Part shown: one piece after another, positions 7,825 to 15,879 of the stretch | Position numbering within the stretch: position 1 is the stretch's first letter | Layout: every line of letters starts with the position of its first letter | Source: Bradyrhizobium sp. U87765 SZCCT0048 | Lineage (GTDB): Bacteria; Pseudomonadota; Alphaproteobacteria; Rhizobiales; Xanthobacteraceae | Length of the DNA stretch: 64,000 nucleotides | Reading direction: 5' to 3' | Assembly (NCBI RefSeq): GCF_018131225.1 | Contig: NZ_JAFCMM010000005.1 | Coordinates: 682,001-746,000, forward strand | Notes under the pieces: generated by a model | Told to the model about the DNA's origin: nothing | Databases searched by the model: none | Seen by the model: the letters and a program-made list of their open reading frames with translations, nothing else | Position numbers and translations under genes: made by a program

Positions 7825-8868
7825 ATGTCCATCGCACCGTCCACCATGTCATCCACCGCCGACGATACCCGGCCGGTCATCCTCACCGGCGATCGTCCGA
7901 CGGGGCCGCTGCATCTCGGCCATCTCGCGGGCTCGCTGACCAATCGCGTCCGGCTGCAGGCAAGCCATCGCCAGTTCCTGCTTCTTGCCGATACCCAGGC
8001 CTTGACCGACAACGCGCGCGATCCCGCCAGGGTCAGCCGCAACGTGCTGGAGGTCGCGCTCGACTATCTCGCCGTCGGCATCGATCCGGCTGACAGCACC
8101 ATCTGCCTGCAGTCGGGGCTGCCGGCGCTCGCCGAGCTGACGCTGCTCTACCTCAACTTCGTCACCGTGGCGCGGCTCGAGCGCAATCCCACCATCAAGG
8201 ACGAGATCCAGGCGCGCGGCTTCGGCCGCGACATCCCGGCCGGCTTCCTGTGCTATCCGGTGGCGCAGGCCGCCGACATCACCGCGTTCAAGGCAAGCGT
8301 GGTGCCGGTCGGCGCCGATCAGGCGCCGTTGATCGAGCAGACCAACGAAATCGTGCGCCGGCTCAACCACCAGATCGGCCGGCCGTTGCTGGTCGAGGCC
8401 GCCGCGCTGATCCCCGATGTCGGCCGGCTGCCCGGCGTCGACGGCCAGGCGAAGATGAGCAAGTCGCAGGGCAACGCCATCGCGCTGTCGGCCTCGCCGG
8501 ACGAGATCCGCGACGCGGTGCGTCGCATGTACACCGATCCCGGCCACCTGCGCGCCAGCGATCCCGGACAGGTCGAGGGCAATGTCGTGTTCACCTATCT
8601 CGACGCCTTCGACGACGATCGCGCCGGCGTCGACGAACTCAAGGCGCGCTATCGCCGTGGCGGGCTCGGCGATGTCGCGGTCAAGCGCCGGCTGGAGGAT
8701 TTGCTGCAGGCGCGGCTCGCGCCGATCCGCGCGCGGCGCGCCGATCTCGCAGGCGATATGTCCTTCGTGCGCGAGGTGGTGCGCGAGGGAACGCGGATCG
8801 CTCGCGGCCGCACCCAGGCGACGCTCGACGGGCTGCGCGACGCGCTGGGGCTGCCGGCGCTGGCGTGA
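7825..8868 (+). CDS. trpS: tryptophanyl-tRNA synthetase, auxiliary TrpRS-II type
   Basis: 347-residue class I synthetase that charges tRNA-Trp with tryptophan using ATP. The HIGH signature is His-Leu-Gly-His at about residues 30-33, inside Thr-Gly-Asp-Arg-Pro-Thr-Gly-Pro-Leu-His-Leu-Gly-His; the second signature Lys-Met-Ser-Lys-Ser is at 210-214. The Gly-Asp-Arg-Pro-Thr-Gly form and the segment Met-Tyr-Thr-Asp-Pro-Gly-His-Leu-Arg-Ala-Ser-Asp-Pro-Gly resemble the second TrpRS of Deinococcus (TrpRS II) rather than the housekeeping enzyme, which usually has Gly-x-Gln-Pro-Ser-Gly. ATG 7825 follows CAGGAGG; an upstream in-frame ATG at 7777 is less suited. Auxiliary TrpRS enzymes in other bacteria are linked to inhibitor resistance. 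A second, standard trpS is expected elsewhere in the genome but is not in this window. Confidence 0.92.
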   Translation: MSIAPSTMSSTADDTRPVILTGDRPTGPLHLGHLAGSLTNRVRLQASHRQFLLLADTQALTDNARDPARVSRNVLEVALDYLAVGIDPADSTICLQSGLPALAELTLLYLNFVTVARLERNPTIKDEIQARGFGRDIPAGFLCYPVAQAADITAFKASVVPVGADQAPLIEQTNEIVRRLNHQIGRPLLVEAAALIPDVGRLPGVDGQAKMSKSQGNAIALSASPDEIRDAVRRMYTDPGHLRASDPGQVEGNVVFTYLDAFDDDRAGVDELKARYRRGGLGDVAVKRRLEDLLQARLAPIRARRADLAGDMSFVREVVREGTRIARGRTQATLDGLRDALGLPALA

Positions 8869-8959
8869 GCGTGCGAAAGGTCGCAGCGATGCGCGGGCCG
8901 GAACGTTGATCGCACGGCGTGGTTGACCCTGCACGGAGTAATCAACAGGAGGATCCGTC

Positions 8960-9322
8960 ATGGCGAATGCAGTACGAGAAACCGGAACCCTGATCGGCAG
9001 CGACAAGGTCGAGGGAACCTCGGTCTATGGTCCGGACAACGACAAGATCGGAACGATCGAGCGCGTGATGATCGACAAGGCCAGCGGCAAGGTGTCCTAC
9101 GCGGTGCTGTCGTTCGGCGGCTTTCTCGGCATCGGCAGTGATCACTATCCGCTGCCTTGGCCGTCGCTGAAATACGACACTGAACTCGGCGGTTATCGCA
9201 CCATGATCCCCGTCGACAAGCTGGAAGGCGCGCCGCACTACGCGTCGGACGCGGACTGGAACTGGAACGACGAGGCGCGGGCGCGCAGCGTCAACGCCTA
9301 TTACGGCGTCCCCCTGGTGTAG
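8960..9322 (+). CDS. PRC-barrel domain protein
   Basis: 120-residue single-domain protein with the PRC-barrel pattern: Gly-Thr-Leu-Ile-Gly-Ser-Asp-Lys-Val-Glu-Gly-Thr, then Val-Tyr-Gly-Pro-Asp-Asn-Asp-Lys-Ile-Gly-Thr-Ile-Glu, and Gly-Gly-Phe-Leu-Gly-Ile-Gly-x-Asp-His-Tyr-Pro-Leu-Pro-Trp. Such stand-alone proteins are common in Rhizobiales, often stress-related, with no defined reaction. ATG 8960 follows AACAGGAGGA. Likely monocistronic; a strong hairpin follows 28 bp after the stop. Confidence 0.9.
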   Translation: MANAVRETGTLIGSDKVEGTSVYGPDNDKIGTIERVMIDKASGKVSYAVLSFGGFLGIGSDHYPLPWPSLKYDTELGGYRTMIPVDKLEGAPHYASDADWNWNDEARARSVNAYYGVPLV

Positions 9323-9350
9323 CGGCACTGTCCCCCCGCGTTACACCCCT

Positions 9351-9384
9351 GTCACCGGGCGCGATCGGCTCCGCGCCCGGTGAC
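9351..9384. terminator. bidirectional hairpin between converging genes
   Basis: Perfect 13-bp inverted repeat GTCACCGGGCGCG / CGCGCCCGGTGAC with an 8-nt loop, placed between the PRC-barrel stop (9322) and the convergent dctP stop (9447). No T-run on either side, so termination may need Rho. An imperfect tandem repeat of about 18 bp (ACGGCCTCTTTCCCTGAA) follows near 9408-9444. Confidence 0.6.
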
Positions 9385-9446
9385 GGCTGTCATGACCGGC
9401 GAGGTCACGGCCTCTTTCCCTGAAACGGCCTCTTTCCCCTGAAGGC

Positions 9447-10457
9447 TCAGCCCTTGCCGTGAAACTTGTCCACCATCGCCTGGAACGTCCTGACATTGTC
9501 GGCGCCGGCATAGTCGGCAATGCGCTTGTAGGCGCCGTCCATCTTTGCACGGAACGGCGCGAGGTCCGGCCGCGTCACCTGCATGCCGGCGGCCTCCAGT
9601 TTCCTGATCTGGTCGGCCTCGGCGTCGGCGATCAGCTTGCGCATGAGGTCGCCGGCGCTTGTGCTCTCCTCGCGGAAGATGTCCTGCTGCTGCGGGCTCA
9701 GCTTCTTCCAGCTGTTGGCGCCGACGGTGTGGATCATGTTGTTGTAGACATGCTGGGTGAGCGCCAGATGCTTCTGCACTTCGTTGTACTTGTTGAAGAA
9801 GATCACGGCGACCGGGTTCTCCTCGCCGTCGACCACCTTCTGCGACAGCGCAAGATACAGCTCGGGGAAGGCGATCGCCTGCACGGTGGCGCCGAGGCCC
9901 TGCATCGCCGCCTGGATCTGCAGCTCCGGCGGCGTGCGGATCTTGAGGCCCTTCATGTCGTCGGGCGCGTTGATCGGCCGCACGCTGTTGGTGACGTTGC
10001 GAAAGCCATACTCCCAGTTGCGCAGCAGCACGAACCCCTGCTTCTCCGCCAGGGGCGCCAGCCACGCCATCGCCGGGCCGTCGAGGATCGGGAAGGCGTC
10101 GTCGCGACCATTGAAGATGAACGGCAGTTCGATGGCAGCGAACGCCTTGTCGTACTTGTCGAGCTGTCCCTGTGTCGGCAGGCCCATATCGATGGTGCCA
10201 AGCTTGATCTGCTGGGCTTGCTCCGGCGGACCGCCAAGCTGGTTGTTGGGAAAGATCGCGATGCGGATGGCGCCGTCGGTGCGCTTCTCGACATTGGCGG
10301 CGAACTGCTTGGCAGCGATGTTGGCCGGATGGTTCTCGTCGGCGAAGTGCGCAAAGCGCATGGTGACAGTGGCGGCGCGGAGCACCGCCGGGGCGGCGAG
10401 CGTGAAGCCCGCGGCGGCGCCGAGGGTCAGGACATGACGGCGATCGAGCGTAGGCAT
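9447..10457 (-). CDS. dctP: TRAP transporter substrate-binding protein, DctP family
   Basis: 336-residue periplasmic receptor of a tripartite ATP-independent (TRAP) importer. An export signal lies in the first 28 residues (Asp-Arg-Arg-His-Val-Leu-Thr-Leu-Gly-Ala-Ala, twin-arginine like; cleavage near Leu-Arg-Ala-Ala). The family pattern is visible: Met-Arg-Phe-Ala-His, Ile-Phe-Pro-Asn-Asn-Gln-Leu-Gly-Gly and the ligand-carboxylate-binding region around Gly-Leu-Lys-Ile-Arg. The ATG at 10457 has GGGAGA upstream. It is transcribed with the fused permease gene upstream across a 168-bp spacer filled by palindromic repeats. The ligand is probably an organic acid anion. Confidence 0.92.
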   Translation of the reverse strand: MPTLDRRHVLTLGAAAGFTLAAPAVLRAATVTMRFAHFADENHPANIAAKQFAANVEKRTDGAIRIAIFPNNQLGGPPEQAQQIKLGTIDMGLPTQGQLDKYDKAFAAIELPFIFNGRDDAFPILDGPAMAWLAPLAEKQGFVLLRNWEYGFRNVTNSVRPINAPDDMKGLKIRTPPELQIQAAMQGLGATVQAIAFPELYLALSQKVVDGEENPVAVIFFNKYNEVQKHLALTQHVYNNMIHTVGANSWKKLSPQQQDIFREESTSAGDLMRKLIADAEADQIRKLEAAGMQVTRPDLAPFRAKMDGAYKRIADYAGADNVRTFQAMVDKFHGKG

Positions 10458-10523
10458 GGCGTTCTCCCTTGAAGCGTTGGTGTTTTAAGCGTTGTCGGTC
10501 GTGTCGTTGTCGAACGGCGGCCG

Positions 10524-10580
10524 CTAGAGCGTTTTCGAGCGAAGTGGGCACCGGTTCGCGTGAAGAAAACGCGTCAAAAC
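10524..10580. repeat. dispersed Rhizobiales-type repeat element
   Basis: The segment starts CTAGAGCGTTTTCGAGCGAA and contains GTGGGCACCGGTTCGCGTGA followed by AAAACGCGTCAAAAC. I recognise this as a repeat found many times between genes in Bradyrhizobium-group genomes. GCGTTTTC (10529-10536) can pair with GAAAACGC further on. It lies between dctP and the permease gene. Confidence 0.7.
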
Positions 10581-10586
10581 AAAAAA

Positions 10587-10629
10587 CTAGAGCGCGTTTG
10601 CGATTCCATCAAAAGCAAACGCGCTCTAG
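10587..10629. repeat. 15-bp perfect palindrome that supplies the permease stop codon
   Basis: CTAGAGCGCGTTTGC (10587-10601) and its exact complement GCAAACGCGCTCTAG (10615-10629) flank a 13-nt loop. The right arm contains the TAG stop (10626-10628 read on the minus strand) of the DctQM gene, so the repeat both ends the frame and offers an mRNA-end hairpin. It shares the CTAGAGCG end with the neighbouring element, suggesting one composite repeat. Confidence 0.75.
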
Positions 10630-12527
10630 CCGTGGAAGCCGAACCAGGCCGGCAGGAACAGCGTAAACCAGGGCACGAAGGCGACGATCAGCAGGCCTGC
10701 GATCAGCACCACGAGATAGGGCAGCATGGCGCGCGATGCCGCCTCGATGTTGCAACGCATGACCGCGCAGCAGACATAGAATCCGACGCCGGCGAATGGC
10801 ATGAAGCCGCCGATGCCCATGGCGATGATCAGGACCAGCGCGTAGTGAAGCTCGCTGATGCCGAGCTTGCCGGCGATCGGCAGCAGCAGCGGCGCGAGCA
10901 CGTTGAGCGAGGGCAGGCCCTCCAGCAACACGCCGACCACGATCAGCAGCACCACCGAGCCCAGCATGAACACCGTGGTGCTGCCGCCGACCGATTGCAG
11001 CAGGGCAACGAGCCGCTGCGGCAGGTAAGCCACCGTCAGCGTCCACGAGAAGCTCGACGCCGCGGCGAAGATGAACAGCAGCACGCCGGTCAGCGCCGCG
11101 GTGTCGGCGACGATGCGCAGGAAGCGCCGCAGCGTCATCTCGCGATAGACCAGCGCCGACAGCGCGACGCCGTAGACGACGGCGAGGGCGGCGATCTCGG
11201 TCGGCGTCGCGATCCCCGCGAGAATGCCGATCAGCAGCGTACCCGGCATCAGCAGCGGCAGCACCGCATCAAGGCTGGCTCGGCCGATGGCGGCGGCGGG
11301 CGCGCGCGGCAGCCGCGGCGCGCCGGAGGCGCGGGCGCGCAGCCAGATCATCACCATCAGGCACAGCGCCATCACCGCCGCCGGCACGAGGCCGCCGACG
11401 AACATCGCGCCGACCGAGACGTTGGTGATCGAGCCGACGATCAGCATGGCGATGCTCGGCGGCACGGTCTCGCCCATCACCGCCGAGGCGGCGAGCACCG
11501 CGGCGCCCTCGGGCGCGCCATGGTGCTCGCGGAGCTGGTCGCGCATCACCGTGCCGACCGCGGCGACGTCGGCGGGCTTGGAGCCGGACAGGCCGGACAC
11601 CGCATACATGCTGGCGACGGTGACCTGCAGCAGGCCGCCCTGCATGTGGCCGACGAGGAGGCGGATGAAGCGCACCAGGCGTTCGCTGATGCCGCCGCGC
11701 TCCATCACGAGGCCGGTGAGGATGAAGAACGGCACCGCCAGCAGGATGAAGTTGCCGGTGCCGTTGACCATGGTCTGCGGCAGCACCACCATGGTCGCGG
11801 TGCCGGTGCCCCACAGGTAGGTCGCCGTCGCCAGCAGCAGCACGAAGCCGACGGGAACGCCGGCGAGAATGGCGGCGAAGAACAGCGCCAGCGCCACCAT
11901 GATGGCGGCGTCGTCGCCAAGCAGTGGCAGCCAGACGTCGCGCGTCAGCGCTGCCAGCGCCAGCACGCCGAGGAAGGCGGCGCCGACCCACAGCGCCAGC
12001 GCGCCGTGGTCGCGGCGCAGGTTGAGGAGCGCATGCAGCGCCAGCAGCGCCATGCCGAGCGGCAGCGGTGCGCCGATCAGCGCCGCCGGCCATTGCAGGA
12101 TCGGCGTCAGCTCGCTCCAGCTCGACGCCAGGAATTCGATCGAGGCGATGCCGGTGAGGCCGCACACGAACAGCACGACGATGTCGGCGAGCGCGAGCAG
12201 CACGCGGCTGCCGGCCGGCGGCAGATGGTCGAGCACGACGCGCACACTGGCATGGTCGTGGCGGCGGTAGGCAACCGCGCCGCCGACGAAGGCGAGCACC
12301 GACAGCGCGAAACGCGCGAGTTCGTCCGCCCACAGGAAAGAATGATGGAAACCGGCGCGGGCTACGACATTGGCGAGCACCAGCGCGAGTTCGCCGAGCA
12401 GCGCCGCGACCACCAGTGCCTCGGCGGCGGTGTCGATGGCGCGGATCGCGGCCGGTGCGCGCGGCGGCGCCGTGGCATCGGTCGGATGGGAAGTAACGAG
12501 ATCGTCGGCGCGGTCAGCGTGCGACAC
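10626..12527 (-). CDS. dctQM: fused TRAP transporter permease DctQM
   Basis: 633-residue inner-membrane protein joining the two TRAP membrane subunits. Residues ~25-190 form a four-helix DctQ domain (Phe-Leu-Trp-Ala-Asp-Glu-Leu-Ala-Arg is its conserved segment). Residues ~200-630 form the large DctM domain with about 12 helices and the conserved Phe-Phe-Ile-Leu-Thr-Gly-Leu-Val-Met-Glu-Arg-Gly and Gly-Glu-Thr-Val-Pro-Pro-Ser. DctM carries the Na+-coupled transport path. The best start is GTG at 12527; its binding site is weak. Forms one unit with dctP and lies downstream of the GntR gene on the same strand. Confidence 0.92.
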   Translation of the reverse strand: MSHADRADDLVTSHPTDATAPPRAPAAIRAIDTAAEALVVAALLGELALVLANVVARAGFHHSFLWADELARFALSVLAFVGGAVAYRRHDHASVRVVLDHLPPAGSRVLLALADIVVLFVCGLTGIASIEFLASSWSELTPILQWPAALIGAPLPLGMALLALHALLNLRRDHGALALWVGAAFLGVLALAALTRDVWLPLLGDDAAIMVALALFFAAILAGVPVGFVLLLATATYLWGTGTATMVVLPQTMVNGTGNFILLAVPFFILTGLVMERGGISERLVRFIRLLVGHMQGGLLQVTVASMYAVSGLSGSKPADVAAVGTVMRDQLREHHGAPEGAAVLAASAVMGETVPPSIAMLIVGSITNVSVGAMFVGGLVPAAVMALCLMVMIWLRARASGAPRLPRAPAAAIGRASLDAVLPLLMPGTLLIGILAGIATPTEIAALAVVYGVALSALVYREMTLRRFLRIVADTAALTGVLLFIFAAASSFSWTLTVAYLPQRLVALLQSVGGSTTVFMLGSVVLLIVVGVLLEGLPSLNVLAPLLLPIAGKLGISELHYALVLIIAMGIGGFMPFAGVGFYVCCAVMRCNIEAASRAMLPYLVVLIAGLLIVAFVPWFTLFLPAWFGFHG

Positions 12528-12590
12528 GGCGCGACAAACCGTTCGAGCGGTCAGGGTCTCGCGTCCGGTCCGTCATTGCGCAACCTCCCG

Positions 12591-13571
12591 TTAGCGGCGG
12601 GTCGATGGTCGCCCGCGCGGCTTGCTGGCTTTGGCCGTCGTTTTGGCAGTCGTCTTTGCAGTGCTCTTTGCAGTGCTCTTGGCTGTCGTCCTGGTTGTCG
12701 TCCTGGCCCTGATGGCCGTGCCGTTCCCGTCGGCGCCGCTGCGGTCGCGGCGGCCGGCCTGGAACAGGTCGGGATTGAGCTCGCGCGTCGCGGCGATGTC
12801 GGCGAGCAGGCCGTCGAGATGATCGTCAATCGCGGCGACCGCGCCGTCGGGATCGCGGGCGTCGATCGCGGCCATGATCACCTCGTGCTCGGCGATGGCG
12901 CGGGCCATGCGGCCGGGCTGTGGCAGGGTGAGACGGCGGTAGCGGTCGACATGGACCTTGACCTGCTGGATCAGCGTCCAGATGCCGGGATAGCCGGCGA
13001 CCTCGGCGATGGTGGCGTGGAACAGCTCGTCGGCGCGGTGGAAGGCGTCGCGGTCGTCAGCGGCGTCGGCCTCGCGCTGGCGCTGCAGGATTGCTTGGAG
13101 CGCCAGCACCTGGCTCGGCGTCGCCTGCGCCGCGGCGAGGCGCGTCGTGGTGCCTTCGAGCGCGCGGCGCACCACGATGGCCTCGGGCAGTTCGGCGACG
13201 GGAATGCGCGAGACGAAGATGCCGGATTGCGGATAGATTTCGAGCAGGCCCTCGTCCGCGAGCTTGAGGACGGCTTCCCGCACCGGCGTGCGGCTGCAGC
13301 CATAGGCCCGCGCGATCTCGTTTTCGGACACGGCGGTGTCGGGCAGGCGCTGCAGCGACACCAGTTGCTGGCGAAGGTCGGCATAGATCGCCGCCGACAG
13401 GCCGCCGCGCCGGCTGCGCGGTTTCGCCGGACCGGCATGGCTGCCGTCGACGAGCAAGGGCACGGGCTTGACGGGCTGCGCGCCGCCGCGCCGCGCCGGT
13501 GCGGCGGCCGGTTTGGCCTTGGGGAGCGCCGCCTTGCGGGCCGCGCGAGGGGAGGCAGCTGGCCGTTTCAT
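12591..13571 (-). CDS. GntR-family regulator (FadR/FCD subfamily) with a basic repeat tail
   Basis: 326-residue regulator likely controlling the adjacent TRAP genes and divergent SDR. Residues ~60-130 hold the winged helix (Ser-Glu-Asn-Glu-Ile-Ala-Arg-Ala-Tyr-Gly-Cys-Ser-Arg-Thr-Pro-Val-Arg-Glu-Ala). An all-helical FCD ligand domain follows, with the spaced Asp/His residues that bind metal (Phe-His-Arg-Ala-Asp, Ala-Glu-His-Glu-Val-Ile, Asp-Asp-His-Leu). Both ends are unusual: a Lys/Ala/Pro-rich N-terminal extension of ~40 residues and a C-terminal tail of Thr-Ala-Lys-Ser/Thr repeats, like histone-H1-type tails. The ATG at 13571 is chosen because the longer frame runs through AT-rich promoter-like DNA. 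Confidence 0.88.
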   Translation of the reverse strand: MKRPAASPRAARKAALPKAKPAAAPARRGGAQPVKPVPLLVDGSHAGPAKPRSRRGGLSAAIYADLRQQLVSLQRLPDTAVSENEIARAYGCSRTPVREAVLKLADEGLLEIYPQSGIFVSRIPVAELPEAIVVRRALEGTTTRLAAAQATPSQVLALQAILQRQREADAADDRDAFHRADELFHATIAEVAGYPGIWTLIQQVKVHVDRYRRLTLPQPGRMARAIAEHEVIMAAIDARDPDGAVAAIDDHLDGLLADIAATRELNPDLFQAGRRDRSGADGNGTAIRARTTTRTTAKSTAKSTAKTTAKTTAKASKPRGRPSTRR

Positions 13572-13572
13572 G

Positions 13573-13588
13573 ATTAGTATATTAGTAT
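13573..13588. promoter_or_regulatory. tandem ATTAGTAT repeat in the GntR/SDR divergent promoter
   Basis: Two adjacent copies of ATTAGTAT (13573-13580, 13581-13588) begin one base upstream of the GntR ATG. They lie in an AT-rich patch of very GC-rich DNA shared with the divergent SDR gene. It could be a -10 region or an autoregulatory operator; a clear GntR inverted repeat is not seen. Confidence 0.4.
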
Positions 13589-13689
13589 AAGAATAATAGC
13601 GCCCGGCCAACCGGAAACGCCGGCCGTCCCCCGCATCCTCGCGCCGCCGTCGCCGGCAATGCCGCGTCAGGCATGAAAAGGCTGAAGCC

Positions 13690-14502
13690 ATGACCGACTA
13701 TCGCAAGCTGTTCGATCTTTCGGGCAAGACGGCCGTGGTGCTGGGTGCGGCGTCGGGCATCGGCAAGGCATCGGCCGAGGCGCTCGCCGGGCTCGGCGCG
13801 CGGGTGCTGTGCGCCGACCGCAGCCGGGACGGCGCCGAGACCACCGCGGCCGCGATCCGCGCCGCCGGTGGCGATGCATCGTCCGCGGCGTGCGATGCCG
13901 CCGATCGCGCCAGCGTCATGGCGCTGAAGGATGCGGCGCTGGCGCAGTTCGCCGCCGTCGACATCGCGGTGACGACGCCCGGCCTCAACATCCGCAAGAC
14001 CCTCCTCGACTATACCGAGGACGATCTCGACCGCGTGCTGAACCTCAATGTCAAAGGCACGGTGTACTTCTTCCAGGCGTTCGGCGCGGCGATGACGGCG
14101 CAGCGGCGCGGCAGCCTGATCGCGTGCTCGTCGGTGCGCGCCGTGACCATCGAGCCGGGGCTTGCGGTCTACGGCGCCAGCAAGGCGGCGATCGGCCTGC
14201 TGGTGAAGGGATTTGCGTCGGAGGTCGGTCCGTTCGGCGTACGCGTCAATGCGGTGGCGCCGAGCATTGTCGAGACGGCGCTGACCGCGCCGTTCCAGCA
14301 GCGCCCGGACATCCACAAGCTCTATGCGGCGCACACGGTGTTCAATCGCTGGAGCGATGCCGGCGAGGTCGCGACGGCGGTGGCGTATCTGGCGTCGGAT
14401 GCGGCGAGCTACGTCAGCGGCAGCACGCTGTTCGTGGACGGAGGCTGGACCGGCGTCGACGGCCCGCCAACGGGGCTCACCGCGCTCGCGCGGCCGGCCT
14501 GA
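13690..14502 (+). CDS. short-chain dehydrogenase/reductase
   Basis: 270-residue classical SDR, NAD(P)-dependent alcohol/ketone oxidoreductase. The nucleotide motif Gly-Ala-Ala-Ser-Gly-Ile-Gly is at 19-25 (the acidic/polar Asp-Arg at 43-44 suggests cofactor choice is not obvious). The catalytic Ser is at about 147-148, Tyr161 and Lys165 (Tyr-Gly-Ala-Ser-Lys). The usual Asn-Asn-Ala-Gly is replaced by Thr-Thr-Pro-Gly near 95-98. It is divergent from the GntR/TRAP unit, so it may oxidise the imported compound. Its last 26 bp overlap the convergent histidine kinase gene. Confidence 0.9.
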   Translation: MTDYRKLFDLSGKTAVVLGAASGIGKASAEALAGLGARVLCADRSRDGAETTAAAIRAAGGDASSAACDAADRASVMALKDAALAQFAAVDIAVTTPGLNIRKTLLDYTEDDLDRVLNLNVKGTVYFFQAFGAAMTAQRRGSLIACSSVRAVTIEPGLAVYGASKAAIGLLVKGFASEVGPFGVRVNAVAPSIVETALTAPFQQRPDIHKLYAAHTVFNRWSDAGEVATAVAYLASDAASYVSGSTLFVDGGWTGVDGPPTGLTALARPA

Positions 14503-15787
14503 GCGGCATGGTGAAGGTGAAGCGGGTCTCCGCGGCGGTCGAGGCGACATCGATGCGTCCGCCATGGGCGCGGGCGATCTCCGAGGCGATGTAGAGCCCG
14601 AGGCCAAGACCCGGCTTCTGGCCCTCGGCGCTGCCGCGGGTGAATGGCAGAAACAGGCGGGGCCGCGCATGCGGCGGGATCGGCGGGCCGCCATTGGCGA
14701 CGGACAGGGTCAGTGCGGTGTCGGAGGCCGTGGCGGCGACCTCGACCGGCGCGGCCGGATCGCCATAATTCAGGGCGTTGCCGAGCAGGTTCGACAGCAA
14801 CTGCGCGATGCGGCCGGGATCGACCTCGATCGGGTGCGGCAGCGCGATGTCGGCTGCGATGACACGCTCGGGATGCGCGGTGCGCAGTTCGGCCAGCACC
14901 TGGTCCAGCACCGGCTCGAGCTGTGTCGGCCGGCGCGCCAGCACGAGGCCGCCGCCGAGCCGGCTGCGGGCCATGTCCATGACATCGTCGATCAGGTCGG
15001 ACATGCGCTCGATGCAGTTTTCCATCATCCCGAACACGTTGGCGTCGGGGCGCTTGCGCAGCAGCTGCAGGCCGGCGGCGAGCGAGGCCAGCGGGTTGCG
15101 CAGGTCGTGGCCGAGCACGGCGACGAATTGCTCGCGCAGCTCGGAGAGTCGACGCTCGTCCGTCAGTCGCGCCTCGGTGGACGTGACGCGGACATGGGCA
15201 TCGATGTGGAAGGCGATCATCTCGGCAAACAGCTTGAACATGCCGGCGACCGCCGGCGTGGTGACCTGCGCCGGGCGCGGGTCGATGGCGCACAGCGTGC
15301 CGAACATGGTGCCGTCGGCGAGCACGATCGGCGCCGAGACATAGCTCTGAAAGCCGTACATCGCCGGAGCCGGATGGGCGTGATAGACGCTGTCGCGCGC
15401 GACCTCGTCGATCATCACCGGCGCGAGGCGCAGGCGCACTTCGCGGCAGATGGTGGTTTCGATCCGGAGTTCGTCGCCGGCGTGCATGCCGAAGGCGATC
15501 TGGTCACGCACCGCGCAGCATACCCAGCGGGTATCGGTGACGCGGGCGACGGCAGCAAAGCCCATGCCGGTGGTGTTGCAGATGACGTCGAGGATGCCGG
15601 GAATCGTGGGCATCCGACTGATGGTGTCGATGTCGGTCTGAAAGTCCTGCGCCGCCGGATGTGGGCGGCTATCCTGGCCGAGCGCCGCTGGTTCGAAGAC
15701 TTGCCGGCCTTCGAAGGCTTGTCGGTCCAGGATATTCTGGTCCAGGACCTGATCCAAAACGTGCCGGTTCAACGCAGTTCCCCTCAT
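14477..15787 (-). CDS. GAF-domain sensor histidine kinase
   Basis: 436-residue soluble kinase. A GAF sensor spans ~50-200 (Gly-Met-Gly-Phe-Ala-Ala-Val-Ala-Arg-Val-Thr start; Leu-Cys-Ala-Ile-Asp-Pro-Arg-Pro late in the domain). The HisKA phospho-site is His227 in Gly-His-Asp-Leu-Arg-Asn-Pro. The ATPase domain has the N box (Leu-Leu-Gly-Asn-Ala-Leu-Asn-Tyr) and G boxes (Gly-Leu-Gly-Leu-Gly-Leu-Tyr-Ile). No transmembrane helix, so it senses a cytoplasmic cue. No response regulator lies beside it, an orphan kinase. The start is uncertain; 15787 keeps the whole GAF domain. Its 3' end overlaps the SDR gene. Confidence 0.88.
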   Translation of the reverse strand: MRGTALNRHVLDQVLDQNILDRQAFEGRQVFEPAALGQDSRPHPAAQDFQTDIDTISRMPTIPGILDVICNTTGMGFAAVARVTDTRWVCCAVRDQIAFGMHAGDELRIETTICREVRLRLAPVMIDEVARDSVYHAHPAPAMYGFQSYVSAPIVLADGTMFGTLCAIDPRPAQVTTPAVAGMFKLFAEMIAFHIDAHVRVTSTEARLTDERRLSELREQFVAVLGHDLRNPLASLAAGLQLLRKRPDANVFGMMENCIERMSDLIDDVMDMARSRLGGGLVLARRPTQLEPVLDQVLAELRTAHPERVIAADIALPHPIEVDPGRIAQLLSNLLGNALNYGDPAAPVEVAATASDTALTLSVANGGPPIPPHARPRLFLPFTRGSAEGQKPGLGLGLYIASEIARAHGGRIDVASTAAETRFTFTMPLRPAARAR

Positions 15788-15879
15788 TCCTGCAAGTTTG
15801 GCGGCCCGGGCGAGACGGGCCCGGACCGCTGCAACATGTCATGACCGATACTGCAACGCGTGCAGGCGCACCCGCCTGC

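Noticed and set aside
9351..9384. Strong hairpin considered as part of a riboswitch
   Set aside because: It lies between converging gene ends, so a terminator or mRNA-end hairpin is the simple reading.
10560..13577. A 1005-codon plus-strand open frame across the TRAP and GntR genes
   Set aside because: Composition is Arg/Gln/His/Asp-rich and non-globular; it is antisense to genes with clear family motifs.
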